A stretch of 64,000 bases of DNA from Bradysia coprophila (GCF_014529535.1 NC_050737.1:5906487-5970486), one strand, 5' to 3'; counted from the stretch's first letter, positions 34,127 to 47,899 are shown. The notes: a model not told the origin generated them from the sequence alone. Program-made: numbers and translations.

Positions 34127-36409
34127 CTGAAATGAGAATTTTCCCTTTTAAAATTTGTGCACTCTGTTTAACGAAAATTTTAGAACTCGTCACCAGTAAT
34201 TGAAGAGGAGGAGTTACAGACTATTAAGGTATATCCAAAAAAAATTTAAGAAATGTTTATATATAAGTGGAAGCACCTATTTCAGGTGAACTGAGTTCAC
34301 CTCAAAGGTATATTCATCGTGACACCATCTTACACGTTTGCCCTTGTATACACGCAGATAAATTACAAATACAAATTAAGAGCAGATAAAGGTTGGCAGA
34401 TAAAGGCGCGGCGGGCAGATAAGGGTGAGTAACCATTCAGATAAGCGCAGATCTGCGCGGATAACCATTCAGACAGGAGCGAATAACTATTCAGATCAGG
34501 GCAGATAAGGGCGTGTGTATTGACCAATTTTGCATATACACATTCCGATAAATTGGCCAAAGAAAAACAGACACTTCATTCAATCGTTCATTGAACATCC
34601 TGTGTAGATCAAACGTTGCATCCTTATAAAGGAGTTTGGGATCACTAAAAATACCCCCAGCTGAAATGCCTACAGAAGAATTGCTAAAATATAATGACAG
34701 ATAAAAAGAAAGTAAAAGAAATAGAGCTTTTGCTCTTCCCTACCCACTCACGGTTCACGTTAAGTGATTTTAACAAAGACGACAGAGCTGCTTCGACCTC
34801 AGGACTCAGTGGAAGTCTGAGGGTAGCGTGATCTACCCATCATCAATTGTTTCCACAGATCCCTTCCCAAGACAGCGCCAGTAAAACTTTCGATTGAACG
34901 AGTGTTTGAAAGTTTACTTAGAGATTTTTTCATCTACGTGGAAACACGGTTAAATTTGGAACGCTGATAAGAAATTCACAAACCAGATGCAGCAAAAGAT
35001 CAAACAAAAGCAAAAGCTCGCCGAGTGCTGGTCCATAGGTCCACTTCCTATTTAATGTCCATACACAAATTTGTGTTTTGTTTTGTGAAGGATTTTTGAA
35101 GATAAGGTACGTTCGTTTTGTTTTCCTTTTAGTTTTCCACCCAATAACCGTAGAACGCATACGGTCTTAATGATCTGCACTTTTTGACGTCCCTGACGAT
35201 GGCCCCTAAAAAGTTTCTTTCACTCTATGATTCGCCTGAGAATTATAAAGAAGAACTGTGATGATCATTGAGACTAGCGGGCCGAAACGGTAGTCTTTAG
35301 GGTTGTTACGTTTGGTGATTGAAGGTTTGGTCAAATGATGACACATTTGCAAAGTGAGACCAGTGTCGATGAAATTCTTAATTTTTTTTATTTCGTTCCT
35401 GATGCTGAGGAACCGTTAGACGTTCACCGAAATAGTCATATTTTACTCAATTTTTCGACTGCACAGTAAGGATGAATTTTCTACCCAATAAGAACAAATT
35501 TGGCCCGAAAGCACATTCAATTACTTTTCTAACGACATCCCATACGACCTTGTACGTTCCGTGTACACAGAGAAACCATGGAATTTTTTGAAAAGTAGTT
35601 TTGGCTTCTAGGGACGAAAACCCTTCTAAACACATATGAAAAAGTCCACTGGAAAATACAAATACATCCGAGTTGTTTTTCAAAATAATCTTTCCAATAG
35701 ATCGAATGCTGGACATGTTCGATTGATAAAGTATCGATTTCCTTACAATCGAATATCGATATTTTCGATAAGTCAATATCAATCAAATGTTTTATCAAAA
35801 CATAAGAAATTACATTCGACAATTATTTTTTGTGGGACGACCACTGGAATTTTCTTTAAATATTTTAGTTCTCTCAACCATTGTTTAGCTCCTTAAAATT
35901 GTAATGCATACTGGAGCTACGCGGTGCATTAATTTAAGAAATTTGTTTCAAAATTGAAACGAAACTATATTCATCAAATTGGTAACAATTGCATGAAAAT
36001 ATTGGTAAATGGCATTATTAACCGCACAAGCAAAAACTGATAACGTTCGTTTAAATATTACCATCCAATCGATAAATATCGACTGATAATCGGTAAATGT
36101 CGACTGATAAGTCGATAGAACATTCGATTGATATTGTATCGATTATTATTTGGAAATTTCTTCATCGATTGGTGATATTTTTCAGTGATCCTGCCTAATC
36201 GATGCGCCTACGTTGTTTTATGGTTTAGGGGTTTTTCTTTATCCTTAAGATTTTGAGCTAAATCGATTATATTCGGATGGATTGATATGAAAAAAAAGTT
36301 GCATTTGCATACGATGCTCAGATCCTTTACCGAAATCAAACGGCTGATATTTGTGGTAATATATTAGCTGTTCGTTGAATTTATTACTTAGAAGTTATTA
36401 TTTTGCTGA
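34127..36409. other. Intergenic with a short repeat array
   Basis: No exon supported. A TATCGATA palindrome (DREF-type site) lies near 35754 and further ATCGAT/GTCGACTGATAA motifs cluster at 36060-36160. Too far from Nek2 to assign. Confidence 0.35.
34382..34515. repeat. Minisatellite of GCAGATAAGGG-type units
   Basis: Irregular array of about eight units (GCAGATAAAGG, GGCAGATAAGGG, AACCATTCAGATAAGCG) about 250 bp upstream of the Nek2 start. An open frame through it on the minus strand is only repeat translation. Confidence 0.65.
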
Positions 36410-36817
36410 ATGACTAACGACTCTACACGCATTTTTTCATATACAAATTTAAATAAATTTGGTTGGAAAACATTTCGTGCATCGAGACATTACAGCGACC
36501 TTTTTGTTAATTTAAATTATTTATTAGTGATGGCATATGTTTTCCTTTTGAGAACCAAATATGAACATGCTAGTCAATCACAGGCACTTCAAATTTACGG
36601 TTATCTGAAAAAATTATCTTCTAAGAATTTCCCATCAATTTTACTGCACCCAACATACACAAAACTCTGCTTGTATGTTTATGCAGCGAAGGGAGGGTTC
36701 TTCAATTTACATATCATCATGTCCAAAATTCTTAAATATTTTTATGACTCCGAATATTTTGGTTCGGCTAGTTTTATAGAATTCACAGCAAAATATCCGA
36801 GTTTCAAAGAAATTTAG
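36410..36817 (+). CDS. Unrecognised 135-codon ORF
   Basis: The longest open frame in a region without other genes. It begins MTNDSTRIFSYTNLNKFG, has a hydrophobic segment near residues 35-46 (NLNYLLVMAYVFLL) and ends FTAKYPSFKEI. No domain recognised. Codon composition looks more coding-like than its surroundings, but chance or a transposon remnant is possible. Confidence 0.25.
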   Translation: MTNDSTRIFSYTNLNKFGWKTFRASRHYSDLFVNLNYLLVMAYVFLLRTKYEHASQSQALQIYGYLKKLSSKNFPSILLHPTYTKLCLYVYAAKGGFFNLHIIMSKILKYFYDSEYFGSASFIEFTAKYPSFKEI

Positions 36818-38581
36818 AGATGGAATTGAAGAAACTAAACTGTTGACTTTCGAATGAAACGTTCATGCTTTCTTTAAGAAACTTAAATTATGTCGATTAA
36901 ATGCTTTCAATGTCGATTAAATTAATGGAAGCGAAGAATAGTGAAGGTCGAAGAACTATTTCAACACTGAAGGAATTCTGTCCAAATCGAAAGTACTGTA
37001 GGAAGGATTAAAGGAACTTTATTTTCTTGCAACAAAACTTGTGTAGCGACTTTCCAATGTCCAGTCCTACAACCGGCAATGGAAGGAAACTATCAAATGA
37101 AATAATTACGGAATTAGTCCAATCTCTCCTGATGCAATTCCAGCCGCACAATAACGAGTAATTTATATCTGTAGAATCTATAGAATCATTGTAAAATTAC
37201 CTTGTACAAGAACGTTTTTCACGAAGACAAAGGAAAACTCAACAATTTTCTAGCCAATCACCGTTGAAACCGCAACGTTTAACAATAATTCATTGATTTG
37301 GTCACAACAAACAACCGAAAGTCAATTGAAGTCCTTTATTTAAAACAAAAAAAAAAACACAAAACCACCACTGACCGTTTACAAAACATTCAATTATTTT
37401 CTATTCAAAATGACCTTTTTCGGTTTAATACTCAGTCACAATACATAACGTACAATGCGTAACAAATGCACACACAAAAAAAAAAAGATTCGTTTCGAAC
37501 AATCATCAATGTCCCGCATAAGTAATAATAACGACTTTATTCAAACAAACTCTTAAAACCGTCTGAACTGATAAATGGTCACCACAGTTATACACAGAGA
37601 GAGATATTTTTTTTAAAAGAAATTGGTTTGTTTTGCGTTCGAAAAGGATCAACACATTTTTCCATTTGGCAAAGAACATTTTTACAAGTAATAGTTTCTC
37701 ATGTTTCAATCTGTTTTCGTACAAGGTCCAACAGGTAGTAAAAAATACGATACGAATAGTTTGTTGAATGTGCATGGAGAATATGAAATTTAAATCTCAT
37801 CGACGGTTTTTTATATTATTATTATTCAACGCAAGCAAGGTTGTGTAGGTGTTGGATATAAAATCGATTGTGAACTTGTATGTGTTTTATGCTGAAAGAA
37901 CAACACACAACACAACAGTGTAAGGATACTTTCGGTTTTGATCTGGGAAAAGTCTCCGAATGAACGAATCTAAGACTCAAATCATTTTTTGTTTGTTTTG
38001 GGATCGAAGATATCTTTATCCTAATTTAGAAAACAAGTCTTATAGTCCCTAATGGTGATTCTCCAATCAACAATATATTAGGACTGTACGTCACCGATGG
38101 ACGAATAATGAGGATGTACTAACGACAACTACTGTAACATGGTTATTGGTGGTATATTGGAATTTCCTTCATTTGTCCCATTGGTGCTATTATCTAAGCA
38201 ACGATGAAAAGTAGAGTTTTTGTGTGAATTTTGTTGGTTCGAGGCGAAGCCGAGGTCAATAAACACACGAAAACGAGACTTTTCATTTTTTTCCGAGTTA
38301 TGTAATGGATTTTACATGCTAAGGGCGTCGAAAGTAGTGCTTGAAACATGAAAAGTACGGTTTTCGACGCATGTAGCATGTAAAAGTTATTTTTATAGTT
38401 TGATAAAAAATCTTTTACTTCATTTGTTTCACTTCAGTTGCACGTTCAAATATTGAGGGTTCATACATTATAGAGTAAATATTTTCAAATTAAAAGTGAT
38501 TCGTTGAGGGCTACCTATCATACACATCATACAATAATGATCGTTCGTTTCGCTGGGGTGAGAGTTCAGACGATATTCATC
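36818..38581. other. Intergenic, nothing recognised
   Basis: No exon with supporting motif. Palindromic TTTTACATGCTAAG / CATGTAGCATGTAAAAG near 38310-38390 may be another degraded miniature element. Confidence 0.35.
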
Positions 38582-38747
38582 CAGTCAGAGGCACTGAAAT
38601 TTCAGTATAAGTATTTACCAAGGTTCGTACGTCCTCACCTCACTGGCCGAATTCTGAAACAAAACTGTTTTGATTGATTGTGTGGAATCCACACTGTGGA
38701 TCAGCTGAAAGCAAATTCACGCTGAAATATCTCTACTTCTAACTGTA
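38582..38747. mobile_element. MITE, second copy of the 672-898 family
   Basis: Left end CAGTCAGAGGCACTGAAATT and right end reading CAGTTAGAAGTAGAGATATT on the other strand. The internal GGATCAGCTGAAAGC block is shared with copy 1. Confidence 0.6.
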
Positions 38748-38808
38748 ATTGTTCATTCTACAGCCAAAGGATAATTACTTTCAATTTCGAGAACAATAAC
38801 AAACTATG

Positions 38809-39201
38809 TCACTTAGACTTTGCGTGGCGAAACTGAGGCAAGTCCAAAAATCCAACGAAAATGCAGTCATACTGACCATTTAAAGGGTCGTTTGAAATTT
38901 GGCGAAATGTGTAATACGATTTAACGATTTCTAAAATAGGTTCTCCAAAAATAACTGGTCTTATACAACGACGCGAACGAGACAGTTTCTTTCGTTCGGT
39001 TTCGCCGAAAGAAATTTTAGTAAATTTTTGCATTAGGTGTTTGTTGCATCGTTCCGTGAAAGTTTGGATCATTGATTCGTAGATATACATTTTCAGTTGA
39101 TCGACTCGATTTTTGATGAATAGGCAGATGTTCTGAACAATCACGTATAATTTTGCAGTGTCTAAATGAATCCAAAAATGAACAGATTGAAGCGCTTCCA
39201 A
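38809..39201 (-). CDS. Unrecognised 130-codon ORF
   Basis: Open frame upstream of licorne on the opposite strand, without overlap to a known gene. Contains a basic patch (ERKKLSRSRR) and no recognised domain. Could be chance. Confidence 0.15.
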   Translation of the reverse strand: MEALQSVHFWIHLDTAKLYVIVQNICLFIKNRVDQLKMYIYESMIQTFTERCNKHLMQKFTKISFGETERKKLSRSRRCIRPVIFGEPILEIVKSYYTFRQISNDPLNGQYDCIFVGFLDLPQFRHAKSK

Positions 39202-39608
39202 GTGTCATCGCGGTCCATAGTGGATAAATGAATTCATGATGAACAATTTGTAGCGTTTCAAGTGTCTAACAAATTTTCTTAAATTTTTTTGGAAAAAAAT
39301 CACCACAATGAACTAAAATTACAATATCAAATCGGTGAACGAGTATCTTTCGCTCGTAATTCATTTAATTTCTCACAAAAACTCGTCGATCTGCTGTGGT
39401 TTCAAATTCAATCGGAAGTGTTTCACAAAATAAAGAAGAAACGATTGACAAATGATTTGACTTCGATTTCATTTTGCTACCCACTTTTCGATAGTGTTTA
39501 AGAAGAATTTATTATTTTCTTTTTCGTGTGTTTTTGTTTCCGTTCGTTCGTTCGTTTGAGTTAGCTAACTATTGTTTTTGTGTTTGAAAATTAATTTAAT
39601 TGGTAGAT

Positions 39609-41608
39609 ATGCGTCGGCAAAAACCTGGCGGTTTCAGGCCAAAGCCATTCGGTCCATTCGATGAACCAACACCGGTGGTGTAAGTATTCCCAATCTATCC
39701 TGTCCTCCTCCAGCATATCCCATTCAAATCATTGTTAAAATCCATTAAATCATTATGAACAGGAGCCCACCGCATAATTTGGATAGCCGGACCACGATTA
39801 CGATTGATGATAGGACCTTTGTTGTGGAGGCAGATGATTTGGAAAAAATCTGTGATTTGGGCCGTGGTGCTTATGGTATTGTGGAGAAGATGCGTCATCG
39901 TCAAACTGGAACTGTAATGGCTGTGAAGCGAATCACTGCAACCGTTAATACACAGGAACAGGTTCGTCGATTTTCTTTTTTTGCGTATCGACACAGCCGA
40001 CAATTCGCGCCTAATTTATTGTCATTGTCCCTACAATCTGAACATCCATTCCGCTGTGTGATAATTGCAGTACGTTGAGAGTGAAAGGACAGGCTAACCA
40101 TATGAGTATTTGTCTACTTACGAGAATTCTTATCGTAACGAAAAACGAAATCAGTCGCAAACTCATTTAAAGATTACCCAGATGCTCTGAGCACTTAAGT
40201 CTACTGATTTCGAATTTTATGGTCGAATGTGCCGTACAGTAATTTTCATGGGTTCCATGAATTGTTGACTACCGTCAGCCTGTCGCTGGTGTAGTTATAT
40301 AAAGAAGAAAAAAAATGTCTTCAATGCGAGTGAAGCGAAGATATTGTTGATTCGCTTAATATTATGGGGTCGTTTAACGCCTCAATCGAGTTTCTTTAAC
40401 CACGATACACGTGACATTTTATGAGTAGATTCGGTTCAGCTTTTTGGTTGTTCGCTTGATGATGTCGCATCATGTGAAGTGTGTAAAATAGTACAGATTC
40501 GCCTGATATGTTATTCGTAAACATGCATCGACGGCATAAAAATAACGTTGATGTCCCACCCAATCTCCTACCAAATTGACCTCCACTCCAATTTTTGTTT
40601 CTTCAACTTGTCCATTTCTGTCAATTTCCAATTTTATTTCGCGAATTCGTGTTAGGGCAACTTCGAATGACTGAGAATTCCAGTTTCTAGGATATTAGGA
40701 CTCTCTACTCAACTTTCATTTCCTACCTGTTACAGAAACGCTTGCTGATGGATTTGGATATATCGATGAGATCGAGTGCATGTCTGTACACCGTTCATTT
40801 CTACGGAGCACTGTTCAGAGAGGGAGATGTTTGGATTTGTATGGAGGTGATGGACACTAGTTTGGATAAATTTTATCCGAAAGTTTTCAAAAACAATCGG
40901 TCGATCAGCGAAGACATTTTGGGGAAAGTGAGTTGCGCACACATCTAATGATTTTCGGTCAAGTTTGGCTCAACAAAAAAATTAAAATTCCTTCCAGATT
41001 GCCATAGCCGTTGTAAATGCTTTACATTATTTGCACGCCAATCTGAAAGTCATCCACAGAGATGTGAAACCGTCAAACACATTGATCAATCGGAAGGGTG
41101 AAGTTAAAATTTGTGATTTCGGTATATCCGGCTACCTTGTCGATTCGGTTGCGAAGACCATTGATGCCGGCTGCAAACCGTACATGGCACCCGAACGCAT
41201 TGATCCGACTGGTAACACTGGCCAATACGACATACGATCGGATGTTTGGTCATTTGGCATCAGTATGATTGAAATAGCCACCGGTAAATTTCCTTACAAC
41301 ACATGGGTGACACCATTTGAACAATTGAAGCAGGTGCGATGGAAACGAAATTATTTAACGCGCAAATGAAATTTAAAAAATTTGTCATTCATATACAGGT
41401 TGTGAAAGACGATCCACCGCGATTAGAAGCGAACAAATTTTCGCCAGCTTTCGAAAATTTTACCGCTGCCTGCTTACAGAAGAATTTCACCGATCGACCG
41501 AACTATGAGCAATTACTGCAACACGCATTTATTGTCGAACATCAGTCAAACGATGCCAATGTAGCCGCATTTGTTGAGGAAATTTTAAGTCTTCCAGATA
41601 GCCCATAA
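39609..41608 (+). CDS. lic: Licorne, MKK3/MKK6-type MAP kinase kinase
   Basis: Five exons: 39609-39679, 39763-39961, 40736-40927, 40998-41333, 41399-41608; 1008 nt, 335 residues, as in MKK6. The short N-terminus has a basic patch before a hydrophobic stretch (RRQKPGGFRPKPFG), plausibly the p38 docking site. Kinase features: LGRGAYGIVEKMRH, AVKRITATVN, the family block QKRLLMDLDISMR across the exon 2/3 junction, FYGALFREGDVWICME, HRDVKPSNTLIN, DFGISGYLVDSVAKT with the Ser and Thr that upstream kinases phosphorylate, and CKPYMAPERI. By family knowledge it phosphorylates and activates p38 in stress and developmental signalling. The start is fixed because the first exon splices in phase (GT|G) to SPPHNLDS. 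Intron 2 is 774 bp, the others about 65-85 bp. Confidence 0.96.
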
Positions 41609-43834
41609 AAGTAAAATGAAACGAGAGCGGGAGAGAGAGAGAGAAACAAGAAAATGCAAACTGAAAACAAGTTCAATTTGGGTGATGTTAACTGGCGAGA
41701 CAAAACAAGTCTACAATTTTTACTGGTAACAAAATAGCGGCAATAATTATTACGAAATAAAAAAAAAAGAAAAAAAAATAATTAACGGTTAAGGACAGAG
41801 TGACGCTGAATGCTCTTATATAAAAATTACGAAAAAAAAAATTAGAAATGAAAAATGGTTTTACATGCCACATTGTTAAAAAGAAAAATGAAAATATTTT
41901 TGTGTCCATTATTGACTGTGTGCAAGCTTCAAAAGTTTCGCAGTTGGTTTGGTTAATAAAATAAAAATGATAAAAATAACTGCAAACACTGGATGGTTTC
42001 ACGTATAAAATTGCTTAACAGCAATAAGAAAAGTTTCAAAATCAAAGACGACTGCAGTGAGCGGTCTCGATGGTTTCCTTTTATCCTCTCTTTAAAATGA
42101 AACTTTAAACTTTTATAAACAGCAACAGTATCGAGATATAATCAATAAATTTGCTTCTAAGGTAACCTAACAATAACCAAACACCGTCGCTTATTTTGTC
42201 GTTACTATCATTAACAGACGACAACGCCGTTTCTGACAGGTCAGTCCATCTACAGTTGACATCGTAATAAAATTAGCAATTTTTTCAGTCCCTCCTATCA
42301 AACGAAAGACCAAATCAATCGATTCTCTAAGTTACTACAAAGAAAATACTATCGAACCGAACGAGAAGCTTAATCTAACCGACCGAGAATCACGAGAACG
42401 TTCGTTAGTATATTACCCAGATGTGAACTTCTGTAAAAGTATATTCAACGAACGTTTTAATAAAATTGCTGAGATTACGATAAGCCTTACGTAATTGCTA
42501 AGAAAAGTTCCGCTTTATTCATTTTCTTTCATCCAAAAATTATTCCAAAGAGTTCATCGGCGCACAACGATTTTGTGAGCGCGTCAATGAATATGCTAAT
42601 AATTCGTTTACAGTAAGTAGTTAGACGCAAATGTACAAATTAACTAAAAGTGCATAAATTGACGCATTCGATTACCTGTTACTGAAAGATATTTTGCAAC
42701 TGAAACACTTAAAATTTGAATGATCTCTGTTTTGTATGTTACCAATGCATTAAAAACATGCAAGGCCCCCCTCGACGCAGTAGTCAGACTTGTCCAATTA
42801 AGAGACTTTTTGACCGTTATGTAAAAAAATTGTTCTGGTGCCTGTTTATAGAGTGTTTAAGTGACAGATATGGCGAAACGACAACCTAATGTTCCATCTC
42901 GAGGTCTACTGTCAGCTTTTTTTTTGCATTATTCGATGACAGCAGACCCCGAGTTGATTTTCCATCTCGCTCTACTTAAACACAGTATAGTGTGTTGTGT
43001 TACATACATGTATCTTCTTTGTGAACGCACTCCTACCATACTTTGTGTCTGTAGTTCGATGTTTTTGTGACTTTCCTGACTTTCTGTTCCTGTTAATTTA
43101 TTCCCTTTCCAAATAATTTCTTCCACTCAAGCTAAAATTTAGGCCCAATTGAGTTAGAAGAGTCTCCGTCTAAGCCCAAAAGAAATTTGAAGAGATAAGT
43201 GAGATTTATATGAGTTGAAGAAACGTCAGCCAGAGCTTTGCTATAATAAATTGTTCGAAGTAGGGTAATAGAGACTTTGAGATTCGTTAAAACCAACTGC
43301 AAACCTAGCGTCAAAACCGAATTTAAATAATGGAACATGCCCGTTGCATTACGTACTCAAAATTAAAATTAGAAATTTATTTTAAACAAAATCTTTTGTT
43401 TTGGTAAAATCTGTTTTATTTTGAAAAAAAATCTTATACAATCCTAATCCCTATCTACCTCCCCAATGGAGGCTCCATACCGTTTCTATGAACAAAAGCA
43501 GAAACCTGAAACAGAAATCGTAAGACCGTTCGTTTAGTCCAGAGGGGAACTGCATTTTAAAATTCACAATTTTTAGTGAAAACGATGCGAGCAACGCACT
43601 GTTTTCATACAGTGGTTATCAAAAATTTTTAAAAAGTAGTCAACTGGTGCTTCGGTGCTTGACAGTGCGTTGAAGCGAGTGGTGAATTCAAAACAAAAAA
43701 ACAATTTTTTGATCTTCTCACTGGATGAAGCGCAGAGACGAGCGACAAGAATGGTGTGTCGAAAAAAATACAAAAAATCAAATCTTTTTTCTTAGGTGTA
43801 ATCTAACACTTCTATAATTGTTAAAACCATTTGC
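41609..43834. other. Downstream of licorne, probable 3' UTR then intergenic
   Basis: A (GA)n run follows the stop at about 41620-41643. AATAAA hexamers occur near 41755 and 41955. A hairpin-like pair (CTCGAGGTCTACTGTCAGC / GATGACAGCAGACCCCGAG) lies at 42897-42958. No exon recognised. Confidence 0.4.
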
Positions 43835-44037
43835 CACGGCAGGGTAGTACCAGGCAGGAGCACTTGATTTGACTAGAGACCTGAATAATCTAGTAGCCAT
43901 ATTATAAGGCCCTTATATTTTGCGATATAAGTAAATTTAAATAAATTTTTGTCAGTGTTCATTTTCAAGCTATGTCTAGGACCCTTACTTTGACATTCGG
44001 AAAATGAAGATCTGCTGCCTGGTTTCACTCTGCCTTG
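43835..44037. mobile_element. MITE with 7-bp target duplication
   Basis: Ends CACGGCAGGGTAG and complement of CAAGGCAGAGTG, flanked by CATTTGC (43828-43834, 44038-44044). Internal CCAGGCAG and AGGACCC/GGGTCC-type blocks match the 48055-48256 copy. The duplication length is near the 8 bp typical of hAT. Confidence 0.7.
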
Positions 44038-44044
44038 CATTTGC

Positions 44045-45213
44045 GATTACGCGAGTTCTGTATATATGTAAACAATTAATGGAAAATTACGACGATTATA
44101 TTTTCCTCGAATTTTGCAACAGTAAACATTACCTACAATCAAGGAACTAAGGAACTCTGCATTCACTTACTGATTTTGTAAGACACGTGTTAATTATTCG
44201 CGTTGGCTTTGTTGAGTGAGATAAACGTTGTGTCCAACTGGGTAATAAATGATTTTTTAGGCATACGATTTAGGAATTGTCACAATCGGCTTGCGTCACA
44301 AATCTATTGCCTAAAAATACATTTATCACTCGGTTGCATAGAACGGGGTGTACCACTTTACCATAAAAATTGTCGTAAAATACCATCGATTTTAGGCAAT
44401 TGCCGAAGACAATTAAAAGTTACTATAACAGAAAATCGTTGTTGCCGAAAACAGGGCTGGCACAAAAATCAAAAATGTTCTAAGTAAGCAACAATAAAAA
44501 TTGTTCTAAGTTACACCCCTGTTGCCACCGAAAAATTCGATTTTCTTTAGGACTATTGATTTTAGACATTGGTTTCATTCGCACATTTTTATAAACAAAT
44601 TTTGTAGCGTATCCGAAATTGTTACGTGTTACCCCTCTCCGCTATTACACCGTTTGTGATTTCGTGCGGTAATTTTTGGATTTGCTTAAACCGTTAGTGC
44701 TGCAATAACCGAAACTGTGCGAAACGAATCCGGAAAGTGTGCAACTTATTGGAATGAAACACGGTGTTCATGGTTTCCCTTTTTGTTTTTACTTTCTAAT
44801 TACTTTATTCATCAGTAGTTCATACTTTTGATAAAATCATTTATGATAAATGGGATGTGAATGTTTTGAAAATTATGCTGAATGTAAACACACATCGTAA
44901 AATTATTTTTTTTTTAATTACTCAGATTGAACAAGACGTTCCGTGAAAAAACCGTTGGGATTTTCATCATTTCCACAGCGTTAACACTTTCTTTGCGCAA
45001 TGGTTCGAAATAATAAAATGAAGAGTACAAAAATGTTTCGACTGTTTCATGAAGGGAAAAGGAAACTTAAAAAAAAAACAAAAACAAAAAAATGGTTAGG
45101 ATGATGAGATGGAATCAGATTGTTTTTTTTTTCAAGGAGGATGAAATCTATTTGTTGTTGGTTTCTTTGATTTGAAGAATGTTTTGTTGATGTTGTTGTT
45201 TGTTAATTTTAAA
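44045..45213. other. Intergenic, nothing recognised
   Basis: The 94-codon open frame at 44203-44487 is Cys-rich late on but has no recognised domain; probably chance. The last few hundred bases are likely smt3 3' UTR. Confidence 0.35.
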
Positions 45214-46931
45214 TTAATGTCGTCCGCCAGTTTGCTGCGTGTACACTTCGATTGTGTCACCTTCTTCCATTTCCAATGATGTTGGCGTATCATTTTCATT
45301 TATCGGCTGTCCGTCGAAACGGAATCGCACCACTTGCATCGATAAACCCTGCAAATTGTACGAGAGGGGAGATTTTAGATTTTAGCAAATTGGTCGCGTC
45401 TGTTGAAGAACAAATAAAAGGGAAATGGGACACTTACAGCTCGGTCACAGTATGCATTCATCAATTTTCTCAGCGGTGTATGTTTCTTGATTTTAAATTG
45501 AACCACTGCATTATCCTGTCCCAATACTTTCAAATTGATGTGCTCCGATTCAGTTCCTTTGTTGTCCTGCAATAATGAAAAATTTCGACGTTAGTTCATC
45601 AGCAACGGTTTTGCCACTATCAGTCCGATGTTTTTTTTTGGGACGAAAAGTCTACACCGGTCAAAGTTTGGCGAAGTGAAAATCACGCCACTATTGACTT
45701 AAAATGACTTGGCCTTTGAGCCGTGAATGATGTTATCGAATATTCGATATGGAGACAAAACTTCACCGTAGGCGCTAATATTGATAAACAAACAACCGTT
45801 CAAATTTGTTGTTCGATTAAAAAATAAAATCGAGCCGCTCGTATGACTCCGAGTCAATCCGTTCTACAGTTATACCGCTTCATTCCTAAATTTCCCTTAG
45901 TTTATCCATTAATATCGACAACCTATCAAAAGTTGTTCAGTGGTTTTCCAGATCAGTAAAAAATCCTAAGTTTAATCCAGACTGATCCTCGATTCTCGCC
46001 TTTCAGAATTACTGGTGATAACGTTAGTATAATATTTCAAACCCACGAATTAAGATCCGGTAGGTCAGTATTGACAGTTATGTCATTTACTAGAGTAGAC
46101 CAGCTATAGTAAACAAAAATAAATATCTTTGTGATGAGAGTCGAATCGACTGTGTCTCAATATTTAAAATTTGTTTTAAACATGTGCCCGGTTTCATTTG
46201 CAAGGGTAATTAAGTTTTACGAAAACCGTCAAGTTATAAAAACATTCAAAAACAAAAGACGCTGTTTACTCGGCGCACAAGTCTTGGTCAACAAACAATT
46301 TTTTGAGTTATAATGCGTGCGTAATATAACTCTACGTTTTCTGGGTTTTTTCCTGTCTGTAACGTTGTACATTGACAAACCTATGATTTCGTCGGTAAAA
46401 TTTCTGTTGTCAGAATAGGACAAAAATGCAGTCGAAAAAGAGACAGCAATACTATATGTCTGAATTAGGGCTCCAACACAATTCAAGGACATGGGCAGAC
46501 ATTTTGAAAAATCACAATTGAAACAAAGAGGAAAACAATTAATAACCATTAAAATAATTACGCCGGTTCGATTGATTAAGTGAAATTAATGGCACGGTGT
46601 ACTTTTTCGCCCGATAAAACAATACATTTTAGGGGTTAAGAATCGCGCACACGTATCCATAATGCACCAAATTTTCAAAAATTCGTAGAAATTGAACGAT
46701 TAATTTTGGAATGAAATTCTGTTGAGCTCATGTATTGCTGGAGTACAATAAGAAATAATTGAAAAACAAAATCCCGACACTCTTGAACAGTTGAACGCGC
46801 CACAGAAGGCGTCATGTTTGACCACACTGATTCATTACAACTTTTGACGAAATTTTCTCGAACCAATTTTTTTTAAATGAAAATACGAGGCGAAATACAT
46901 CGACCGGCACTTACTTTCTTATCGTCAGCCA
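45214..46931 (-). CDS. smt3: SUMO (Smt3)
   Basis: Three exons: 46914-46931 (MADDKK), 45438-45566, 45214-45348; 282 nt, 93 residues. The sequence reads as an insect SUMO throughout: [74 protein letters not shown], followed by two residues (RH) that a SUMO protease must remove to expose the conjugation diglycine. By family knowledge it is attached to lysines of nuclear proteins by the Aos1-Uba2/Ubc9 pathway. The first intron is 1.35 kb and the first coding exon only 18 nt, which makes the true start easy to miss. GTAAGT donors follow exons 1 and 2. Confidence 0.97.
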
Positions 46932-47272
46932 TTTCGGATTTGTTTTAGATTCGGTTACAATTAAGAACGTAAACTGTATTTAGTGTAAAAACAGAGAAAA
47001 CTAAATCTCTTTTCGCTTAAATGCCGTTCGAAGCACGTTAGGTACCGTGGATACTTTTGGTATGATGGCGGCTGAATAAATTGCTATTAGTGTTAAAAAG
47101 AGTGTTCGGAGAGTTCGCTTTCGGAGTGAGTGATGGGTTGTCAGATGTCAATTTTTATCGGAGAGAAGCCGCAGGAAAATTGATGGCGCTTTTTATTTAA
47201 ATATTTTGAATGTTTTGTCCCAAGTACATATCTCATTTCATGTTTATCATCACTAGAGGGGTAATTCACGCC

Positions 47273-47434
47273 GTCAGTGCGGTCGAAATTTAAAATGGAA
47301 AGTGCGAGATTCTTTCTAACGCAGAGTCATTTTCGTACTATTGTGTATAAAGTGTTGAAATGTATTTTTCAGTTCGCTTTTTCATCGACTCGTTCACTTG
47401 AAATTCAAATTTAAGGCACACTTATGGTGTGAAT
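47273..47434. mobile_element. MITE, family with end ATTCACGCCGT, copy 1
   Basis: Aligns along its length with 51313-51479, with ends AATTCACGCCGTCAGTGC and GCACACTTATGGTGTGAAT. Shared internal GTTGAAATGTATTTTTC. Non-coding. Confidence 0.7.
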
Positions 47435-47899
47435 GGTTGAGCATCTAAAACATAACAGTTTTCAAAAGTAGCTCACATTGAAACTGCAGATGTCCACTAC
47501 CTTCGTACTCAACTCAGAACAGCCATGCCATATTTTTGTTTTTCTTTATTGTTTGATACTAATAGTTAGATCTACTTGCTCGATGCTCTTTCATTTTAAA
47601 ATTTCTTTACTGCTTTATTTATTTATATCTAAGTAGTACTGCTACTTCATTTCTCTACCTTCCATTAACGATGTAAATGAAATTAAGTTCAGTGTTTTCT
47701 TGAACGACGATCTTCTTCATTTCTTTGGGAAAGGCTACTGTGGCTATTGAATTGGTTTCATTATAACACCAATTGGGGTCATTTGGGTTCTCTACAATAT
47801 GTGACGGCTGAGATATATAACCCTTCTAACGCTAAAAAACAAAAATCGGAGAACAAACGTTTTTCGTATCGGAACAAGTGTAGTAATGCAGCATATGTT

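Noticed and set aside
34363-34560. 65-codon ORF with LSAR/LSEWLSAQ repeats
   Set aside because: Translation of the minisatellite array.
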